DNA from: Polytrichum commune
Taxonomy: Eukaryota; Streptophyta; Polytrichopsida; Polytrichales; Polytrichaceae
Assembly (NCBI GenBank): GCA_950295325.1
Contig: OX485803.1
Location: forward strand, 42,671,554-42,735,553
Direction of reading: 5' to 3'
Length of the DNA: 64,000 nucleotides
This document shows positions 12,836 to 24,810 of the stretch, piece by piece; position 1 is the first letter of the stretch, and every line of letters begins with the position of its first letter. The notes beneath the pieces are model-generated. The model did no database searches. It saw only the letters and a program-made list of their open reading frames with translations, and was not told the DNA's origin. The translations under genes were made by a program, and so were the position numbers.

Positions 12836-14859
12836 ATTGCACCACACAAACATCAACATAGATTGCACATGAAGTAACATAACATGGACATTTCGAAACT
12901 TCCACTTATGTGTTTGTAAATGATGAATTTAAATGTCTCTTACAAATGTTTGTTAGACTATTATGGGCTTGTTGTGACTTGTAACCTACTAGATAGTACT
13001 CGAAGGTTGTTATCTTTAATGTGTGACTTACAACAACATTTAAGGAGGTTGTAACAATTTGATTTTCTTCCGGATATTTTAAGACGTACAACAAGATACG
13101 TACATTCGCCATCAGTGAATCATCTTCTATAAATGACCATCATATTTGAGGTTTACCGTCCTCTTAATGGAAACCATCTCCACTAATAAACAAACCATTG
13201 GTGAAACTAAATAATCAAGGACGTGTACCCACGTTTTGAAAACAACTTCCAAAACCTCACAATTGATTATAATACATAAACGCAAATGATAACCAATGAA
13301 GTCTTTTGGAACTATGTATTGGAGGCAATATTTCATAATATATAAATTCCATCTTTTTGGGGTGGATGGTATCATTAAAAAAAATCAATGTTGGAAAGTT
13401 ATGCTATGTGTTGGACAAAAAAACACCTATATTGAATGGATACTCTTTTTTCATCCTTTATCTAATAATATGGATGTAAATAGCTTATTTTTTCCGAAGA
13501 AAATTAGTTCATACAAGTTTGGAATTCTTTAATTTTCAATAAAAAAAATTCCACGATGAACCTAGTGGAGATTCCTCCCCATAAAACATGATTTTGCATT
13601 ATATTATGGTTGAGATTGTTCATGGTGTTGGATTAGTCCACAGTAGGGCCGCTTACATCGTGCGTTTAAAACTTGGAAAACTACCATATGTGACATAGGC
13701 ATAAGTCCGACAAGTGTTAAGATAGCAAGAAGCTTTTTATCTTCTTCTCTATAGTATAGTATATACTTGAAGGTTTTATATTCCCCCTGCAATAAAGAGT
13801 TTGGTAAGGTATGTGACCTTGTTGTGGACACTTTCAGCTCAACGATTAATCTTAGACAATTAGATGGTTGAGAATCATATTATTTGGTTGGCCTTTACAT
13901 ATCGTGAATATCATCACTTCACATTTTCAACTAAAGAGTTCATATGCAAAATTAACAAGAGGCCAAAGCAAAGATTCCCTTTTCTCTTTAAGTGGTCCCA
14001 TAAGCCCTTCCAATTATATGCAACATTGAACCCATAATAACACCTATGTTTCGAACACATAGTCCCATATCATTGTAATACATGTCTTTGGAGTGTTCAT
14101 CTTTAACGCCACAACAAATTTCTCAACACCGTCCACAATGAAAAGGCCGCTAAAGACAACCCACTCATACAAGCACTTAGAACATCCAGATGGCATCATT
14201 ATCATAAGCGGCATCAGAGGAGCCATCCATGAACAACCAAACAAAGAACTAGAACGACTCAAAATACCTATAAATGAAATTAGAACACTCGTGAAACAAT
14301 TACACCAAATTGCCATTAAATACGTCACATACTTGATATTAATTAAAAGGAAACTAGACAACAAGCAACCCCCCATAGACAACCCCCCCCCCCCTTCCCT
14401 TAAAGACAAGGCCCTGCACATATTAACCTAAAGGAACCCCACTTTTTGAGAGGAGGGCAATATCTTTACAATGACACTTGGTCAAACATGACCACGGTAT
14501 AGAAGAACATGCTCCCATTCATGTCAGTGTATAAACTAAACCCCAACATTACTTTTACTTATTTATAATGTCCATTCTTAACTTACAACCCCAAAGGTGT
14601 CCGATTAAGAAAAGTGACCACATAAGGTCCACGCCTCGACCACGCTTATATGGAGTTGAAAATAGGTCCTCTAGATTTGACATGAAATTCATGATTTAGG
14701 CAGCCCAACGTCTTGGGCCAATCAATTAGTCAAAGTCTCAATCATGGTTGATAAAATATAGTGTAGGCATGTGTGTGGTCATGTGAGCTAACAATCATCA
14801 ACTTATCCTCGTGTCATTGTTGTAAGTACTCCAAGAGCCAATGTAATGTGTATGTAGGA
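12836..14859. other. AT-rich intergenic DNA, no gene recognised
   Basis: Only short chance open frames. The frames at 14044-14421 (minus) and 14093-14431 (plus) overlap on opposite strands and match nothing I know. Part of 13960-14040 weakly resembles the dispersed repeat described at 27855. Confidence 0.5.
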
Positions 14860-15060
14860 AAAGGACCAAGGTAAATAACCCCTAAACCCTAAATGCCTAT
14901 TCCCAATATACCACTTAGAAATGTATCGCAACGTAAGAGTGGTTTTTACACTAAGGTACACGACCCTTGTTCGGTCACTTTCCTTGTTAGGATATCTACA
15001 TTTAAGTGGCATGTGCTTTGTGTGTTTTAAGAACGGATTCCAAAAAGATACCGTGGCACC
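14860..15060. repeat. Dispersed repeat R3, copy 1
   Basis: Shares an ordered set of blocks with 16430-16610, 17600-17730, 48160-48300 and 62000-62150: GGTCACTTTCCTT, a CACCTATATTTGAGTGG-type block, then GAACACGGATACCAAAAAGA with substitutions. A short CCTAAACCCTAAA (telomere-type) motif lies near 14880. The class is unknown. Confidence 0.45.
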
Positions 15061-15276
15061 ATAGCTGGTTTCGTGCACCTTGAAATGATTTTTCTTTTGA
15101 AAAATGAGGTTCATTAGCTAAAAATATAAATTTTGATATTTTGTTTGCCCTATGATTGAAAAAAAAGCAATTGATTTTTGCAATGTGGTCCAACAATATT
15201 TTTTTTCTTCCCTAATACAAAAATTCACTTATTCGTTTGATTGGGCTCATAATTTATGGGTTTTTATTGTTTTTGG

Positions 15277-15687
15277 CTCGGGGAGTGCACTTAAAGTTAA
15301 GACTAGGAATCATGTGAGTGCGTACTTTTGACCCCCCTATGTATGTACTAAAAATTAATCTAAAAATTGTAAAAAAAATGAAGTTGTTAAACACAATCTA
15401 AAGTTCTTGTTGTATAAATTTCAAAAAATAATCAATTGTAAATATTTTTAAATAGATTTTTGAAGCAAAAAACAACGCATTTTAGTTCAAACTTCTATCA
15501 TTTTTTTAATAAATTAAAAAAACTTTTCGTCCTGAAATTTATACCAAGTGATAGATATATACGTAATGATTTGGCACTTAAAATTTATTAATTTAAAAAC
15601 TATTTTAAGGCCAAGTATTGTAGGGGGTATGCCATTAAAACGCACTCACGTGTATTCCTAATCTTAACTTTAAGTGCACTCCCCGGG
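15277..15687. mobile_element. Long-TIR MITE with 8-bp target duplication
   Basis: The left end CTCGGGGAGTGCACTTAAAG and the right end, reverse complemented, CCCGGGGAGTGCACTTAAAG pair over about 48 bases (through GTTAAGAYTAGGAAT and GTGAGTGCGT) with few mismatches. The flanking octamer GTTTTTGG is duplicated exactly (15269-15276 and 15688-15695). The interior is AT-rich and non-coding. Long TIRs with an 8- to 9-bp duplication fit a Mutator-like or hAT-like MITE; the superfamily is not decided. Confidence 0.8.
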
Positions 15688-15695
15688 GTTTTTGG

Positions 15696-18477
15696 GGGAG
15701 AATTATTTTTGCACGAACAAGCTATGGTGCTACGGTATGTGTTTGAAAGAGATTGAAATATGGATCAAGTGTTCAAATGATGAAAACCATTCTATCCTCA
15801 ATAATCAACAGTATTGGGAGGACCTTTATGATCATTTAATGAACACAAGATTTTTCACTTTGACAATGAACAAGTAGAAGATTTGTTGTTGTCATTGTTG
15901 TTGTTGTCATCGTTGTAAACAATACATGAGTTTTCTTTCACTATATCAAATGTTTAGCAAACACATGATCAATGTGGATTTTGGTGCATCCCACTTAAGT
16001 AGAAATACACATGTTATCCTCATCTAGACTCAATGGTTACCCCAATTGTATGGGCATATCTGTTGACACACTTTCAACACACCTAGAGTTCATGAAAGAT
16101 ATGTAAATCCTTAATGATTATTTTGGATGTCATGATATTAAAATATGCATCACACCTTTATAATAAACACATTTATTGAAAACATATATAAAAGAAATGT
16201 TATGGTATTAGATCATAGTTTTCTTTGCACGATATTTAAGAATCCTATCAAATGATTTTGACATGTTGTAATTATGGATCGGGCTTTAGTCATGTTTTAC
16301 TTAAATATCAGTTAGTCATGTCTCTCTCAAGATGTGCATATATGGATCCTTTTTTAATTACATTTAGGGTTTATTCCATAATTTTTCTAGCTTTTTTATT
16401 GAAATTGATGGAGAATCTTGGCGAGGGTTGCCACATGCCTCGATTGTAAGCCTTTGCCTATAACCCATCCAACCAATTGTAACATAATCCTCCAAGGAAT
16501 GAGGTAGACAACCCTTATTTGGTTACTTTCCTTAATTGGACACCTATATTTGAGAAGTGTGTGGTTAGGTGTGGCTTTGAACACGGATACCAAAAAGACG
16601 TGTTTTAAAAAGTGATTGGACTAGACACTCATAATATTATAACTATTCTAGGTTCAATAGTCGACATAATTTGATGGGGGGGGGCGGGGGTATATGACCA
16701 TTTTATGAGCACAATAATCTATCTTCATGTTGACAATGAATATGATGTTTCGATGAGCTCTAAAAATTATGAGGAGTGTAGCTATAAGATTGGTTTGGAT
16801 TTGCTAACCATCTTGTGCTATTGCAAGCTAAATAGCAGGTTGGGCGTGAATGAATTTGAAAAATCAATCCTACTTTTTTGAAAATTAATACATCAAATGG
16901 CCTAAATGGAAGAAAAACTAATCATAAAAATATAATATTAGGAAATTTCTCAAACACTAAATAATCTCTCATCCTTTGTCAATGAGATGGAACATATGAT
17001 TGATTTGCATGTGCCTCTTAGCCATGCTTGTAAATTCTTAGACATCCTTTATTGAACATGAGCACAAAACAACCCAAAAGATTGTTCACAAAAGTCGTCG
17101 TCGTTGTTATTGTTGTTTTTGCAAAGGGATGAAGTCATTGATAGGCAAATGTAAACATCGATGTCCAAAAGAGCAAGTGTGAATGAAGAGTCTCGTTGCA
17201 AAGGAATATATACATTGCAAAGAAATAATAAAAGGCTAGGTGACGAAGGTGGGATCCATGCGTTCAATAATCAAACCTTGATACATGTGTGCCTTTGTAT
17301 TCAATGCATTTTGGAGGAGCGGAGCTTTGTGGGGCCTAAACTTATCCATTGTCAACAAGGGAGCTACAATAACAACAAGCTCCGTATAGGTCGAGGTCCG
17401 GTTCATTTCCAATTGAGCTTCCGTAGATTAATTTGGGGTTTTTCATGCCATTTTTAAACTCAATAGATATAAAGGTAACTATTTTGAACCTAGAAAATAA
17501 TTCACTCCGGTTTTACCTTCCCAATGATTGACATAGACAATTGCAGAGCTCTAATCCCCAAGCCACAAGGCACAAATGTTGAGGGACTATCATCCAACCC
17601 AACTCCTCGAGGATTTTGCAGACCAAATGCATGTGGACCTTGTGTGGTCAATTTTCTTGATTGGAGAATTATGTATGGATGATCTAATGCACAGTGTGTA
17701 GTTATTATGAATGGACACCAAAATGACACGTCTTACACTGCATTGGACTATGTGTTGAATATAAAGACATCTTTATACACATATATAGTTGATACAAATA
17801 GGAAAACCTACATGATCAATTCAAGAGAAGAGAGTCTCTTCACTTTGACCTCTTATAAATTTTGGATCTCAAGTATGATTCCCAAACTTAAAATGATAAT
17901 CTTCATGATTCGCAATCGCTAATCGGATGAGACAACTCCCAATCTATTCCAAAGCCCAAGATTGTGTGTGAAGTTAGAAGTGCCCACAACAAGGCCACAT
18001 AATTACCTTACTTTACGGTTTATCACGATGCGACTCTAAAGCCACTACACATGTCCATCTGGGTGGATGTTTGTAACACTTACTGATAAAGAGAGCAAAC
18101 CAACGGCACATGTTGATTCCTACGCAAAACCTGAACATTAACTTTTTTTAGACATTTTAACATCCAGATCATGATCAAGGACCCCTGAACAATCTTCTTG
18201 ACTAATTTTAATACGCCCCAATACATTTACTTCACCCCGGATGGTAGGTGTTAAGAATCAAAATCCACAAATTCAAGGGAGGGGGAGAATGAAAATGCTA
18301 ACCATTGGTGTAGAGCTTGGGTATTCCTACTTCAAGACAAACAACCTCTAAATCAAGGTCAATGACCTCAATACAACATAATAGGTTTCAAATCGGGATG
18401 CATCAACAACCAACCTACAAAGGCCGGGATCTTTACTACTACCCCTCATCAGGTGTCATGAAACCAAACCCTGCTGT
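15696..18477. repeat. Dispersed repeat R3 copies in AT-rich DNA
   Basis: R3 blocks recur at 16430-16820 (including GGACACCTATATTTGAG, GAACACGGATACCAAAAAG and a downstream ATGAGCTCTAAAAATTATGAG block also seen near 48375) and at 17600-17730. 15830-15880 weakly repeats 16690-16740. No gene is recognised between them. Confidence 0.4.
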
Positions 18478-18690
18478 GTTTGGGGAGATTTTTGAACACA
18501 ATCGATCGGAATCCGAGTGGTTTCCAAATCCAACTAATCACATGTTGACATCTTCTTTTTGGTTTTCCTTGTTAAATGAAGACATCTTCTCTAAATCCCT
18601 CTACAACGATCGGTAATTCTCCCCGAAGTCGTGAACTCCGAAACCCTAAACCCTAAACCCATGGTCGGGTGGGTTCTCCCCAGCCATCGA
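18478..18690. repeat. Dispersed repeat R1, copy 1, with a short telomere-type motif
   Basis: Contains the R1 blocks GGGGAGATTTTTG, ACAATCGATCGGAATCC, TTTCCAAATCCAAC, CACATGTTGACATCTTC, CTACAACGATCGGTAATT and GGTTCTCCCC in the same order as the copies at 29960, 41788 and 48596. Two and a half CCCTAAA units lie at 18641-18660; this is a plant telobox-sized motif, too short to be an interstitial telomere. Confidence 0.55.
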
Positions 18691-19086
18691 GACCCCGTGC
18701 GTCCCGTGTACTCCCAATGATGCAACTAAACACGGGCCTCGAATTGTCGGAGCCAGGAAATGAAGTAAGTGAGTAAGTAAGTACCAAGAGGCAGGCAGCG
18801 ATGGGCAGAGTGTTAATCCAAATCGAGCGTACTTTGGAGTAATCAGAGTCCTCAGTACTCCTCCTCCGCCCACAAGTGACCGAGGCTTGGCTTGGTTTGG
18901 TTGGGTTTTGGTTGGTTGGTTTGTTTGTTTGTTTGAGCCATTGTTGCAGCCACCTGACTCATATAATAATAAGTACTTAAGGGTAGTAAGCAAGCACGTC
19001 TTTAATGGGATGCTCTCTAGCCCTGCACCCACTTCGTTGTGTAGGGTGTGAACACGGACCACTATGTTAACTCAAGCTCAACTACA
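18691..19086. other. Somewhat GC-rich intergenic stretch
   Basis: Base composition is richer in GC than the surroundings, with GTAA and GTTT/GGTT short tandem runs (18770-18785, 18890-18935). A 138-codon minus-strand frame (18646-19062) crosses the R1 repeat and the telobox and matches no family I know, so I do not call it a gene. Confidence 0.4.
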
Positions 19087-20101
19087 AGGCCACTTCACAC
19101 CAGAGCCCAACATTTTCCTTTTTAATTGCACCCATACCCAGACCATGCCCATCAGTAGTGACCTATGCCCACCCATAGCATGACATGTGCGCACCCATGC
19201 CCACACATAGCATGACATGTGCCCACCCATGCCCACCCATAGCATGACATGTGCCCACCCATGCCCACCCATAGCATGACATGTGCCCACCCATGCCCAC
19301 CCATAGCATGACATGTGCCCACCCATGCCCACCCATGCTATTCAAATTGCGCCCATGTATTCAAAAATTGTGCAATGTGTCTTGTATGATTGTGTAATTG
19401 TGCCCCACCCATGCCCACCCATGAACAATAATATCGCAGTCATGCCCACCCATGCCCACCCATGAACAATAATATCGCAGCCATGCCCACCCATGCCCAC
19501 CCATGAACAATAATATTGCACCCATGCCCACCCAAAACCCATGGGCATGGGTGGGTATGGGCATGGGCATGGGTATGGGCACCCAATGTAGGGCTTTGCT
19601 TCACACACGAGACTGAGAGCCCGTGACCATCTCACTTCAAGCACTCTCGTTGGTGGAAAAGGCGGAGCCGGTCCAAGTTCGCTACTTCATACTACGCTTG
19701 AGGGACCAACGGAGTGTGTGAATGAATTCACGATGGATGGAAAGTCTACATGGATTCGTACATGGCGTCGAATGGATCACGGTTCATGGTCACTTGGACT
19801 GTTTTCAAACACCGCCTCTTGGAGGTAGGCCTCACACAAAACCGGGAGACCATGGCACTCCGAATGCTCTGAGTGGTTGGTTTATTTTATTTTATCATGC
19901 GTGAGGACCCGCATGAATAGAAGTTCATTGAAATGACATTTGGTTGAGGGCCCGGTCACGTACGGCTTCATCCTACACTTGAGGGCCCGTGACCACACTA
20001 CTACATGATTTTGGAGGTGTGTTGGGACGGCTTTTGGACACTTTCTTTTGGGCTCTCACAATTTCATGGTCACGGCTCTTGCCGCGTGTGTGAAGTGGCC
20101 C
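19087..20101. mobile_element. MITE family 1 (GGGCCACTT TIR), copy A, interrupted by a hAT element
   Basis: The ends AGGCCACTTCACAC and GTGTGTGAAGTGGCCC form the family TIR (consensus GGGCCACTTCACACATGAG). The body shares GACTGAGAGCCCGTGACC, a GGCGGAGCCGGTCCAAGTT block, TACATGGCGTCGAATGGAT and TTTTGGGCTCTCACAATTTC with copies B-E. Without the hAT insertion at 19101-19598 and its duplicated 8 bp, the element is about 509 bp, the family's usual size. Flanking triplets (ACA/TAA) do not match here. Confidence 0.85.
19101..19598 (-). mobile_element. hAT-type MITE nested inside MITE 1 copy A
   Basis: The left end CAGAGCCCAACATT and the right end, reverse complemented, CAAAGCCCTACATT form 14-bp TIRs of the hAT type. 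The host element's CTTCACAC is duplicated on both sides (19093-19100, 19599-19606), an 8-bp hAT target duplication. The interior is two minisatellites built on ATGCCCACCC: a 32-bp unit (ATAGCATGACATGTGCCC...) starting at 19175, 19207, 19239, 19271 and 19303, and a 41-bp unit (ATGAACAATAATATCGCAG...) at 19421, 19462 and 19503. It is the inverted, shorter relative of the element at 23669-24344 and lacks the transposase remnant. Confidence 0.92.
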
Positions 20102-22387
20102 TAAGGCGAGTATGTGGGTTTGTTCGATTCTATCTCAACAAAGAAAGAAAGCTTTGTATACGTCAAAAGCATAGATCGATATATGAGCTCCGATTGGATG
20201 TACAAGTGGTTTACTTTATACTAGGGGTCAAATTTCACACAAATTACATAACATTAGTTAGGAAGGAGTCCCACTTTCAGGCCCGATGTTACCCCCCTCC
20301 TTTTTATTTACCCTAGATATGTGTAGTTGGCAGCGTCTTTGATTAGAATGACTATGGCTGGTCCGTGATACTTAGTGGTCCCTAAAATAACATAGTTTGC
20401 ATCACTGGTGTTGAAAGCACAAGCTAATTATGGTCATGTCAAGCTTTGCAAAAGTCGTTGCCTCGGGAACAATACATGCGTACTTTGCCCATTGTAATTC
20501 TCAATCTTTAAGTGGTACATTGTGGTAAATATGTTAGTGTTACAATGTACATTGCACAAATGTTTCATAATTACTATAGAAGTACATGGTAGATCAATGT
20601 CCTCGTTTTTTTGTTCCCTAGAGGGTCTCTATACTAAATAACTAGGTGGGAATGGATTTTGATGTTCCCCACAATGGTCCCCTCAAGGAACATTGTGGGG
20701 AACGCCAAAATCCACTGCCACCTTGCTCTTTACGATTATATGAATGTGTGAAATTTTCATCATCTTCCTTAAGAATAAACATATAGCATAGTTGGAATAA
20801 AGTTTAAGAGGAAAAAGATGTTGGTTCAAATCCTGCACCCGCACTTGCAATTTCTATAAAACTAAACCGATTTATTTTTAAGCATTTCGATTTAAAAAAT
20901 TAAATCCCTTGAGTTTCTGCTCAAGTCTAAAACGACGAATTATTGGAACAGTAGGAACATTCAATGTGTGTAATTACTAGTAGAATGTGATCATTTACAT
21001 GTATGTGGTCCCAAGATGATATGCTTTGCCATTTATGATGTGGACATAACTAGCTTGTGCATTCAAGACTAATGGAGGAAACTATGTTGGGGCTTATTGG
21101 TTGCATGCCAATATCCATACTATACAACAACAGTTTGTGGCTAATGTGGGTCATCATGTAGGTTGACACAATCGAAGTGGGACTTTGGTCCCGGAGGGTG
21201 GCTAGCATCAGTCACAGTAACCATAACCAAATCTCTAATAAGGATGATATGGTTCACGGGGGCATGTGAATTCATGTTTTATTCTCAGCTTCTTGTGAGC
21301 TAGGCCCATGGCCCACCCAACTCAACAAAGGTGTTAGGTAATGTTACGTACCTTGACTAGTTGAAATAATCAATATGAAGGCAATGTAAGACATAAACAG
21401 TGGAATAAAGTAGGAAGGAAAGGACATAGAGGAAGATGAGGCAATCACAACACTGGAAGAAAGAAAAGGTGGGACATGATCAAGGTATGGAAGAATGGGC
21501 TCCCATTCATGGCAGGCATTAAAAACATAGATGTTATTTTTCTTTTATTTTTCTTGATGAAGGATGGGACATGCTATAGTTTTGTTTACTGTGGTTGGAG
21601 AGAACACTATATGTAGTAAAGTTGTCACCCTTCCAACTCTACGTCACCTCTATGATTTGGTTGAAGATATTTATGGGAATTTTCTAATGGAGATTCCATT
21701 TTTGAAATCGACCTCCAACTAAGTTCAAGTCCTAGAGTTCGTTTACTCCCAACACCATTAAGAAGAAACGTCCATGTCAAAATGCCTAACACTAATCTCC
21801 TCTTAGATTTGTATATATGTGTGATTTTGGGGGATGAGTTTGGTGAGTTTCTCATGGTGAGATCTCATGCACCGTAGGTGATGTGAGTATATTCTTGATA
21901 CCTCTAGAAAGCCATTGGTGAAGTGCAATGTATCTTGGATATTTCATTTCAATCCGATTGAATTTGAGGGAGGTGTTGATTAAAACGTTCATTGTTTTTG
22001 GTACTATACATGTGAAACTTTGGGTAGCTAATCTTTAGGATTTCTTGTATAAATACATATTGCAAAAGTAGCTTCCATAATGCCAAAAACATCATTTTGA
22101 GATACTTCGGTTCTTGAATTACGATTTGAAGATGGTCTCTCATTTTATAGCATTATATACCTCATTGTTGTGTGGATAATGTGAAGCTGGGATTGATTCC
22201 CTTGGGTATTTTTGAATGATGCTTTCTGAATCCTCTCTTTGCAAATTCAACGTAGAATACCGTATGTTGTGGACATAAAATGAATGCAAGCGCCACCTGC
22301 CAAGCAAAATAATTTGATTAGCCTTGATATGGAATGAGAACTATGGGTTGGGACCCAATAATGTAATGTTGATAGTGTAATATGCAA
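20102..22387. other. Intergenic DNA, no gene recognised
   Basis: Contains the long hairpin at 20644-20723 (listed separately). Short frames at 20005-20316 and 21625-21855 match nothing I know. 20590-20690 weakly resembles 39050-39130. Confidence 0.5.
20644..20723. repeat. 37-bp stem hairpin with 6-nt loop
   Basis: The arms 20644-20680 and 20687-20723 are complementary with five mismatches, sharing GTTCCCCACAATG and TGGATTTTG. The loop is CCTCAA. It could be a small foldback element or a small-RNA precursor; the sequence alone does not decide. Confidence 0.8.
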
Positions 22388-22765
22388 AGTCTTTAAAAGT
22401 GGGCGGAAATTGCAGGATTGATCCTTCTTTGAGAAAACTTTCTATTAAGAGCTGATAAGCCCATTGTGTATCGGAGCATGTTTTGAAATTTGGATGAAAT
22501 TTCAGGGGCTTTGTCTTTCCACCTCCCAAACTTTTGAGAGAATTTTAAAATTTTAAAATAAGGTATGCACATGGGACCTGCTAATCTAAATTCTTGGTCA
22601 GCCAATGCAAGGCTAGTAGGACAAGCTAGACAACCAATGTTTTATAGAGCGACACCACTCTTTGTGTATGGAATTCTAAACATGAGAAGCCTTGGATGAT
22701 TCTGTGTTACTTATCATAAACTCCGAGTTTGGAGATAAACCCATGGTTTCCTCTGCTTTACTTTA
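22388..22765. repeat. Dispersed repeat R4, copy 1
   Basis: Parallels 31985-32360 over nearly its full length: TTGATCCTTCTTTGAG, AACTTTCTATTAAGA, TTGTGTATCGGAGC, TTTGGATGAAA, CACCACTCTTTGTGTATGG, ACCCATGGTTTC and CTGCTTTACT occur in the same order. No TIR or coding frame was seen, so the class is unknown. Confidence 0.65.
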
Positions 22766-23660
22766 CGGATGACTCTAATGCCAATTTCATGTTAACGGGT
22801 TGTTTGTGAATGGAATGATGTACCATGTGCTCACCACCAAAGGCCACACTAAAGGGGCACTAGAGTAGAGGATGTTGCCCTTTTGTACGAGGAGAGAGGC
22901 AACCTATATCTACACATACAATGGAATGACAAAGGCCAAATACGGAGATATCCAAAATACCAAAGTGAAAGGACTTACCATCATGCGATGGATAAAGCTG
23001 GGTCCCATGCATCGCCAAGAGCAATTTTACTACTCGATTCCACATCATGAAAGAGCCCCAAAAGTTGTAATGGGGGGTGATTTTGGTGGGCGATTCCTCG
23101 ACAATGTCACTTTACAAGCGTCCATTGTCTAGAGATATTCAAATGCAAAAGGAGGACGAGGGGAGACAATGAATGCCCACACTCAATGGTTGATACTAAA
23201 GTGCTAAATGGGCGATGGGCTTTGCGCCACTACCTTGAAAATGATGTCAAGTCACTTTAATTTTGTAAGCAACCTTACAAAATTACCCCAATCATAACAT
23301 TGTTAAGGTCTTAATAGAGTCACCACTAGAAGATGATTCCAAAAGCTGGCATTTATGTATATTTGTTCAAACTGTTTGTCCAAAAATATCAAGGAATGTG
23401 GACTTGTGACGACAAAACACCAAACAACAATGGCAAAACAACAACACAACAACCACAACTTTGAATGTTTATATTTCATGTTCATCAACCACCATATTTG
23501 TGTAGTTAGCAATGTAATTCGTGTCATGTTGACGAATGGAATTGTCCTAAATTCGTGCATAAAGTCAAATATACTTAAATCCTAGTTGTAAGCACTTGCA
23601 ACAAGATCGAGGGGTTTGGTATTTACGATTTAGAGCAACTCCAACAAATCCTAAGGTTAT
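22766..23660. other. Intergenic DNA, no gene recognised
   Basis: Contains short frames at 22872-23132 and 23355-23585 with no family resemblance. Nothing else stands out. Confidence 0.5.
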
Positions 23661-23668
23661 CCGTAAAG

Positions 23669-24344
23669 CAGAGCCCTACATTGGGTGCCCATACCCACCC
23701 ATGCCCATGGGTTTTGGGTGGGCATGGGTGCGATATTATTATTCATGGGTGGGCATGGGTGGGCATGGGTTCAATATTGTTGTTCATGGGTGGGCATGGG
23801 TGGGCATGGCTGCGATGTTATTGTTCATGGGTGGGAATGGGTTCGATATTATTGTTCATGGGTAAGCATGGGCTAAAGCAAAGCATATTGGATACCACTG
23901 CTAAATTCAGTATTCTCTTGTGGTGGAAGCTGAAAGGAGCCCCCACATTCCCCATCATGTCGCACATGGCGCGTTCAGTTTTGTGCATCCCTGCATCCAA
24001 CTCCAAATCGGAGTCAAACTTCTCGGATGCAGGGAATACGCTAACCAAGAAGTGCTCCAGGTTGAAGCCAGCGATAGTGAACGACCTTTTATTTGTCCAA
24101 TCCAACCAAGACTTGGTGTAGGCGGGTAATCCACATTACACAATTTTTGAATACATGGGCACAATTTAAATAGCATGGGTTAGCATGGGTGGGCATGGGT
24201 GGGCACATGTCATGCTATGTGTGGGCATGGGTGGGCATGGGTGCGCACATGTCATGCTATGGGTGGGCATGGGTGGGCATAGGTCGCTGCTGATGGGCAT
24301 GGTCTGGGTATGGGTGCAATTTAAAGGCAAAATGTTGGGCTCTG
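23669..24344 (+). mobile_element. hAT element, deletion derivative retaining a transposase fragment
   Basis: The ends CAGAGCCCTACATTGGG and (reverse complement of the right end) CAGAGCCCAACATTTTG are hAT-type TIRs. CCGTAAAG is duplicated exactly at 23661-23668 and 24345-24352. Both subterminal regions are the same GGGTGGGCATG minisatellite found in the copy at 19101-19598, in inverse orientation. Between them lies about 250 bp of unique sequence holding the hATC remnant (23885-24121). It is intermediate between an autonomous element and the shorter MITE. Confidence 0.93.
23885..24121 (+). pseudogene. hAT transposase C-terminal dimerisation domain (hATC) remnant
   Basis: The plus-strand frame ending at the stop at 24119-24121 encodes about 78 residues with hATC landmarks in order: WWK (from 23921), a P.MSHMAR helix, L.IPASN, SESNFSDAG, LT....RLKP..V and a final LL.VQSN. 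In complete hAT transposases this region mediates dimerisation and follows the catalytic RNase H-like domain, which is absent here together with any zinc-finger N-terminus. Upstream the same frame runs into the minisatellite, so no functional start exists. The reading frame is still open across the domain, suggesting limited decay. It cannot be an active transposase. Confidence 0.88.
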
Positions 24345-24352
24345 CCGTAAAG

Positions 24353-24810
24353 TGAATTGGTCTTAGACTGGATCCCAATGCAACATCACTCCCCCATCAT
24401 GTGTTTAAAAGTTTGAACATAAAGTCACCAGGTTTAACGCTCCTAACACTGCTTGTTCGCCAAGGAGTGCTAGCTACCTGGACCCACCATAGAGAATCGA
24501 CCAAGCCCAACGATTATACAGTCTCCACTCCAATACAGTTACATACTCTCCGCTTCAACTTGAACTCTAGCTAAGCTGATTTGATATTCATTCTCCGATA
24601 GATTTGAACAAATGAGTGTCCACCTAATGTGTTTGACAATGCTATCGATGCATTCAACAAGATGCATGCAAGTTATAGGGTTTGTGAATAAGAACATGTC
24701 ATTGATTTTGGGAAAAAATCAGGATGGTTTCCGCACATGCTAATGATTTTGGAAATTTGGAAGTACACATTCAAGGTAAAAACATCACATTTAGCTGAAC
24801 TTTCGGCCAG
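24353..24810. other. Intergenic DNA, nothing recognised
   Basis: Lies between the hAT element and the 31-bp minisatellite. No open frame of note and no repeat partner found in the window. Confidence 0.5.

Noticed and set aside
18641-18660. Telomere-type CCCTAAA repeats
   Set aside because: Only about two and a half units; too short to be an interstitial telomere.
18646-19062. 138-codon minus-strand frame
   Set aside because: Spans repeat R1 and a telomere-type motif and has no family resemblance.
19078-19644. Gly/Trp/His-rich repetitive frames (also 23596-23876)
   Set aside because: Translations of the ATGCCCACCC minisatellite in the hAT elements, not genes.
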